Shown: positions 59,773 through 64,000 of the stretch, piece by piece | Numbering within the stretch: the first letter of the stretch is position 1 | Layout: the number at the start of each line of letters is the position of its first letter | DNA from: Nemertoderma westbladi | Lineage: Eukaryota > Xenacoelomorpha > Nemertodermatida > Nemertodermatidae | Reading direction: 5' to 3' | Assembly: GCA_032718475.1 (NCBI GenBank) | Contig: JAUCBJ010008402.1 | Span: forward strand, 62,001 to 126,000 | DNA: 64,000 nt | Notes under the pieces: generated by a model | Told to the model about the DNA's origin: nothing | The model's input: only the letters and a program-made list of their open reading frames with translations | Database searches by the model: none | Program-made: the position numbers and the translations under genes

Positions 59773-61220
59773 GCTAACTGTTTGAGCCACGCGGGAATAA
59801 CCAAAACAAAAAACCCGAAATCGGCTCCCTGAGCTACTTAAAACGAGTGTTGGTGGCCTATCACTCGGAGTTCACTTATCGCAAAACACTGGAATTCACT
59901 GGCAGAACACGTTGAATGTGAGAATATTTTAATAATCTATGGGGACAGATCTGTTTAATTTCCTAGATATCGAAACTTGGCCTTCGGCTGGTTTTAGACC
60001 AGCAAACTTACTACTGCTGTACTGTATACTGGACACTGCTGTCAGCCTGTTGCCCCGCTATTTTCAAATAACCGCCTAGCATGAATAGTCTACAGTATTC
60101 TAAACAATCACTTAAAACTACTCTCCGCTATGCTGCGTACAAATTCTTATTTTATTTTATATCGCTAAATTAATTAGTCATAAATACAAATTTGCGTACT
60201 AATTACTAGATATTCCAGAATACGTACTTCTAATTTATTATGTACTGGGTTATACTAGCAACAGCCTAAATACTGTATTATTTTGACCTAACTAACAATT
60301 AATAAGCATAAACTAAGAAATGGAAATCAATCAAGGGAAACAGCGCCTATCTAAGCATTCACATTTAAGAATCAGGCACTCTTTAGCAATACAACACAAA
60401 TAGCATAGCAATAAGCTAATAGTACGGCAGATAGCGCTAACTACACCAGTCAGCTAGTGCACTAAATACCCGTACGTTAGTACATCAGTATAACAGTATT
60501 AGTCATTCAGTCAGTCAGTGTAAGAACCACAGGCCACCCAAAGCCACACATAGGACTCCTGACTAAACCCAAATTCTGCCCCCTAATACTACAAAGTAGA
60601 GACAAAAATCTGAATCATCAGCCACCTAATACTGTAACAGCGGCTGGTCCCCAGTCCTCAACTGACTAGCCCCGACCGCAACGGTGCCCACCGCCAGCGT
60701 CGCCCCGCTTTGGATCCTCTGCACTCCCTTCCGTCGCTTCCCCCCGGTGCGCCCGCCGCACCTACCGTTACTTTAGCCCTCCATGTTAGAACAAATAGCT
60801 ACCGTATCGGCACATGCATTCACAAAACAGTCTGACAATCTAAAGGGAATCCCATAGGATTATTGCATCTCAATTACATAGAAATCAGTAATTAAATGTA
60901 GAAATCATAGTTCAAGATTGTAATTAGCAGTAACCATCATCAAATTTACGTAATTTAAGAAAAAACAGCAAAGAATTTAAATCAGAAATAACACAGAAGC
61001 AGAATAACAGCATTAAGGAATTACACAGAATATTGCAAGAAAAATAAGGACATAAGGTAAAACACATACCGGAACACGGCCAATTTATAGATCATGAAAT
61101 AGGGATGACGCAATAATCGTCTGATTGGTCCAGCAAGCCACGCCACCATTAGACCAACCTGGAACAGCTGGGCCAATAAGTAAGCCGGATTGTGCTCCTT
61201 GTCCCTCTAAATCGCAAATT

Positions 61221-61238
61221 ATTACCATATATGGTAAT
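61221..61238. promoter_or_regulatory. 18-bp palindrome containing a CArG-box sequence
   Basis: ATTACCATATATGGTAAT is its own reverse complement. Its core CCATATATGG fits the SRF/MADS CArG consensus CC(A/T)6GG. Two CCAAT words lie within 110 bp upstream. A promoter role is inference; short AT palindromes also arise by chance. Confidence 0.25.
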
Positions 61239-61642
61239 GAATTGTGTCCCGGTGGGCTTATAGGTTGCTGGCCATAACATTAATTTCGAGATTATTAAAG
61301 TACATTAAGCACAATTCGATATAAAGCCAATTTAAAGGGAAATATAAATGGGAATTAATACAAATACATAATCAATTCGATCAATATTAATAAATGCCAA
61401 GCTTGTATTAAGGTTTTATAGGAACTTGCTACCGTAAATGTTATTTATTAAGGTTTTATTATAAAATTACGTACGCAAAACTACATACTATACAAAATGG
61501 ATGAGATATATGAACTTGGATATTTTATTGTCCCTATCTAATTACGGCTGTACATAATTATGACTTATCTAAATATTTCATACTGTATAATGGGCTGATA
61601 GTAGTACACAGCGTCATATATCGTAACACCTTTCTTTCAGGA

Positions 61643-62137
61643 AATAATATTTTACCCGGTAGTAATAACCCTAATTTAAATGTGCAAAGTAATCTAAATA
61701 GTAACCCTAATTTAAATGTGCAAAATAATCTAAATAATAACCCTTATTCTGAGAAAAATAATTTAAATAATAATTTAGGTAACAATAATACGTTAAATAA
61801 CCCTGAAGAAATTAACCAAAATAATATCATTAGTAATAGTGTAACGAATCAGGGCAAAATTAATAACGGTGCAATTAATACAAATGCAGGGGGAACAAGC
61901 GAGCCGGCCAACGAGAGCCTGCAAGGCCACGCAGTTGCTCAGGGAGTAGCGGGGGTGAGTCAACCCAACGAGAGCCTGCAACGCCACGCAGTTCCACAGG
62001 GAGAAGCGGGGGTGAATAAACCCAGGGAGGGTAGAGATAATGCGTCGACTAGAGGGGGGCGTAGGGGCGAAGTAAGAGGTGACGGATGGGGGGGGGGGGG
62101 GGGTGGGGGCTACGGGCACCCCACCACGAGAGATTAG
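61643..62137 (+). CDS. Asn-rich gag linker segment
   Basis: The open frame (ORF from 61682, same frame open from about 61643) is strongly Asn-rich (NLNSNPNLNVQNNLNNNPYS) with a duplicated 12-codon DNA unit. It then holds two 30-residue repeats (ANESLQGHAVAQGVAGV and PNESLQRHAVPQGEAGV) and a Gly-rich end encoded by a G16 run at 62088. It is low-complexity with no fold recognised. The Asn-rich style matches the short coding trace at 59538-59576, suggesting one frame split by the AT-rich interval. Confidence 0.4.
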   Translation, partial: NNILPGSNNPNLNVQSNLNSNPNLNVQNNLNNNPYSEKNNLNNNLGNNNTLNNPEEINQNNIISNSVTNQGKINNGAINTNAGGTSEPANESLQGHAVAQGVAGVSQPNESLQRHAVPQGEAGVNKPREGRDNASTRGGRRGEVRGDGWGGGGGGGYGHPTTRD

Positions 62138-62330
62138 TGGCGAGAGGGGGGGGGGGCAGAGAATGTCCCACAATCATCAACAGGAAATGCGCGCGGCGAG
62201 TTAAGTGAGCCATGGCACCCAATGGCGGGCGACAGGGGGGGGGGGGGGGGGGCAGAGAATGTCCCACAAGCGTCGGCGGACAATGCGCGCGGCGAGTTAG
62301 GTGGACCATGCGGCACCCGACGACAGAGAA
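62088..62330 (+). repeat. Poly-G runs and an 89-bp tandem duplication
   Basis: G16 at 62088-62103, G11 at 62146-62156 and G18 at 62235-62252. The last two each begin an 89-bp unit that starts with the G run and CAGAGAATGTCCCACAA and contains AATGCGCGCGGCGAGTTA. The two units are diverged by a few changes. The frame shifts between neighbouring ORFs fall at these runs. Confidence 0.9.
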
Positions 62331-62584
62331 TAGTAGGGGGATTGCGAATATCCCCAGCACCGTCCAACCAGGGCAGAGAGAGAGACGTTGGCGCCGTGAG
62401 CGGGCGAGCGAGAAGACGTCGAGCCCAGTCGGAAGACGGAAGAGGAACAGTGGAGTTTATCCGGGAGGTCGAAGCGAGATCTCACGAGGAGGAACACTGC
62501 ACTGAAGCGAGACGAAGTGAGGAGAATCGAAGGAGCGTTGCTACGAGCAACGGAGAGGAAGGACGGACAGTGAACCGTCAGTAG
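62222..62584 (+). CDS. Gag-region ORF, Arg/Glu-rich
   Basis: 120 codons. It starts in the poly-G-encoded glycine stretch (MAGDRGGGGG), then reads ENVPQASADNARGELGGPCG and a basic-acidic region (GRARRRRAQSEDGRGTVEFI). No domain is recognised. It is in the same frame as the Asn-rich segment that ended at 62137, so the two may be one frame interrupted by a stop. Confidence 0.35.
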   Translation: MAGDRGGGGGAENVPQASADNARGELGGPCGTRRQRIVGGLRISPAPSNQGRERDVGAVSGRARRRRAQSEDGRGTVEFIREVEARSHEEEHCTEARRSEENRRSVATSNGEEGRTVNRQ

Positions 62585-62589
62585 TCGAG

Positions 62590-63018
62590 ATGGAGTCAGA
62601 GAGCCGGTGGGGTCGTACTCCGGGAGATTGCCGTCGCCCCGGAGAATCACAACCTGGCGAGATATACCACACACCGGGAGAGGGGTACAGGATGTACCGG
62701 TGCGAGGATGAAGACAGGAGAGGGGATCGAAGAGAAACTTCCCGACGGAACGTAGCTGCCGATCGAGAATATGGTAGTCGCGGGGAGGACTTCTTGGAAT
62801 ATTCGAGAAGATTAAACTTCGGTCCGGAAGGACACAGGCAGACTGCAGGACATTCTGTAGGCCTTACTGCACATACTATAGGCCATGCTGGGAGAGATAG
62901 TGTAGGCGATAGGGTAGCGCAGACAACGGGATTAGACCCGGAAGTCGCGGCATACATACCTGTAGGTAGGCAAGAAGTGGATAGGCCTATACCGGTACCT
63001 GCATGCACACCAGTATGA
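62590..63018 (+). CDS. Gag-region ORF, disordered
   Basis: 142 codons beginning MESESRWGRTPGDCRRPGES. Charged and Gly/Arg/Asp-rich in its first two thirds, then DFLEYSRRLNFGPEGHRQ and AAYIPVGRQEVDRPIPVPA. No recognised domain. It lies 6 bp after the previous frame's stop but in a different frame, as expected for a decayed or slippage-prone gag. The opposite strand is also open over most of this interval, so coding is not proven. Confidence 0.35.
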   Translation: MESESRWGRTPGDCRRPGESQPGEIYHTPGEGYRMYRCEDEDRRGDRRETSRRNVAADREYGSRGEDFLEYSRRLNFGPEGHRQTAGHSVGLTAHTIGHAGRDSVGDRVAQTTGLDPEVAAYIPVGRQEVDRPIPVPACTPV

Positions 63019-63128
63019 CTATAACATGCAGGGATTTAATATATACCCAGGGGAGGGGGGAGCTATTGTCGATAGTGCATGGGCCCTAACATGATAACAT
63101 CAACCCCAGTACCAAATATAACACCGGT

Positions 63129-63151
63129 GGGGGGGGGGGGGGGGGGGGGGG
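63129..63151 (+). repeat. Poly-G run (G23)
   Basis: 23 consecutive G residues followed by CAGGGTGAC, between the disordered gag segment and the gag core frame. Confidence 0.95.
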
Positions 63152-63169
63152 CAGGGTGACATTCCCCCA

Positions 63170-64000
63170 TTGCAATATCAGCAATACACTCAACCAAGAA
63201 CAAAATCCCCAAACCACTCAGACCCAAATAAGTCGTGTGACACGGAGATATGGAGGGGACCGTTACCCCCAATGATATATCCTACACAAAGAAAGTCGAC
63301 AGGCCCAACGGGCGAACCGCACCCAACAGCAAGGGAGTCTGCACCACAACTATCGAGCGCGCTAGAAGTACAAGCGATGGGAATGGCAACACTCATCGAC
63401 ATGCTAAAGACCAGAATCGAGCTACCACCAGTGGAGCCGTTCAAATTCGATGGTAGTAAGCCGGAGGAATACCTGCAATTCTGGGGTATGTACAGTAACG
63501 AAATATTAACGAAGAACCTGACGCAGGCGGAGTGCCAAAAATACTTACAAGTTTACACAGGGGGGCCAGCATATGACATCGTAAGGCAGTACCAAGGTAT
63601 CGAAGGTGGATTCACGACTGCATGGTGGGCCCTGGACAGGGAATTCGGGCATCCTGCGAAGATCATCCAACAAACCTTAAGGGGAATAACATCAGGCGGA
63701 CTACAGGATAACCCTGTCAGCATCAAGACCTTCGCAAATAAAGTCGAAAAGGCGCTGATAGTGCTAAAGACCCTTGATGCACCTTACGAACTCAACGCAT
63801 CGAATAACATCACTACAATAGCGCAGGCACTACCGATCTGGCTGAGGAACAAGTGGAGAAAGATTGCCTTCTCCACCAGATAGAAGAAGGGTGCGGAGCC
63901 AGGGCTAGAGGAGATGTCAAACTTCCTTAACTATGAGGCGGAGCTGATTACAGACCCACTCTACAGCGAGGATAGTTTGGGGAGGGCACCGAAAGCTGAA
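63170..64000 (+). pseudogene. BEL/Pao-like gag core with an in-frame amber stop
   Basis: The frame reads MATLIDMLKTRIELPPVEPF, then FDGSKPEEYLQFWGMY, LTQAECQKYLQVYTGGPAYD, TTAWWALDREFGHPAKIIQQ and SIKTFANKVEKALIVLKTL, ending LPIWLRNKWRKIAF. The order 'LP-x-x-x-P-x-FDG', 'YL-x-x-x-x-G-x-A', 'AW-x-x-L-x-x-x-FG' and 'LP-x-x-L-x-x-KW' is the signature of BEL/Pao gag (DUF1759-like capsid region). The frame meets TAG at 63881-63883, then stays open to the window end (NFLNYEAELITDPLYSEDS). The stop lies inside the conserved region, so it is either a disabling mutation or a read-through site. The start codon is uncertain. Confidence 0.68.

Larger units (their letters stand above)
59504..61639. other. 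AT-rich interval splitting the gag region; no gene seen
   Basis: About 2.1 kb with no supported ORF. Asn-rich coding flavour (VNINSTVIDNPNQ, about 59538-59576) stops near 59576 and resumes after a good acceptor-like TTTCTTTCAG at about 61630-61639, so this may be an insertion or an intron. It contains a perfect hairpin (59749-59772), a GC-rich patch (about 60640-60780) of unknown nature, inverted and direct CCAAT words (61124 and 61170) and an 18-bp palindrome (61221-61238). No terminal inverted repeats were found by eye. Confidence 0.5.
58230..64000 (+). mobile_element. 5' part of an LTR retrotransposon, BEL/Pao-like gag (interrupted)
   Basis: A series of plus-strand frames with GC-rich, charged, low-complexity protein runs from 58230 to the window end and culminates in a gag core (63380-64000) that I recognise as BEL/Pao type. 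The series is split by about 2.1 kb of AT-rich, apparently foreign DNA (59576-61639) and is broken by frame changes next to poly-G runs. Protease, RT and integrase would lie beyond the right edge. The 5' LTR was not identified. If the family call is right, this copy is defective in gag. Confidence 0.6.

Overview
This is a eukaryotic, almost certainly metazoan, window with an invertebrate character. It is dominated by tandem satellites and decayed retroelements. The unique parts are AT-rich. The only sequence that looks like a host gene is one short coiled-coil exon (7841-8035) with good splice signals; it resembles the Rab11-FIP3/4 family, which would place the source among animals. Nothing resolves the phylum. 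There are no operons, bacterial genes or CRISPR arrays, and I recognised no tRNA or rRNA gene.

Layout: 1-7803 is an array of a 47-bp satellite (Sat1) ending about 40 bp before the exon, so it apparently lies in an intron. 8335-10350 is a 60-bp minisatellite (two 30-bp halves) that stays open on both strands. 10471-16024 is a decayed non-LTR retrotransposon. It contains a Ulp1/C48-like cysteine protease domain, a coiled coil plus an RRM-like ORF1 domain, an AP-endonuclease-like (EEP) domain and the C-terminal end of a reverse transcriptase. The catalytic RT core is deleted and the 3' end is a pentamer tail. 16517-52735 is a second, unrelated satellite (Sat2, about 46 bp, two subfamilies A and B) of about 36 kb, built by repeated segmental duplications of 0.8-4.5 kb.

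52736-57270 is a graveyard of LINE ORF2 C-terminal fragments. It includes a head-to-head inverted pair (53.9-54.85 kb) and an older LINE copy (55565-57250, minus strand) split by an insertion of about 0.8 kb with a probable 11-bp target duplication. That insertion carries a possible degenerate hammerhead ribozyme. 58230-64000 holds the 5' part (gag region) of an LTR retrotransposon that I take to be BEL/Pao-like. It is split by about 2.1 kb of AT-rich DNA, is peppered with poly-G runs, and has an in-frame amber stop in the gag core. The element continues off the right edge.

Most long reading frames in the satellites exist only because the repeat units lack stop codons; they are not treated as genes. 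The retroelement reading frames are listed as pseudogenes or low-confidence CDS. The window was read by eye: block boundaries of the large duplications are good to roughly 20-50 bp, and family assignments rest on motif recognition without database searches.
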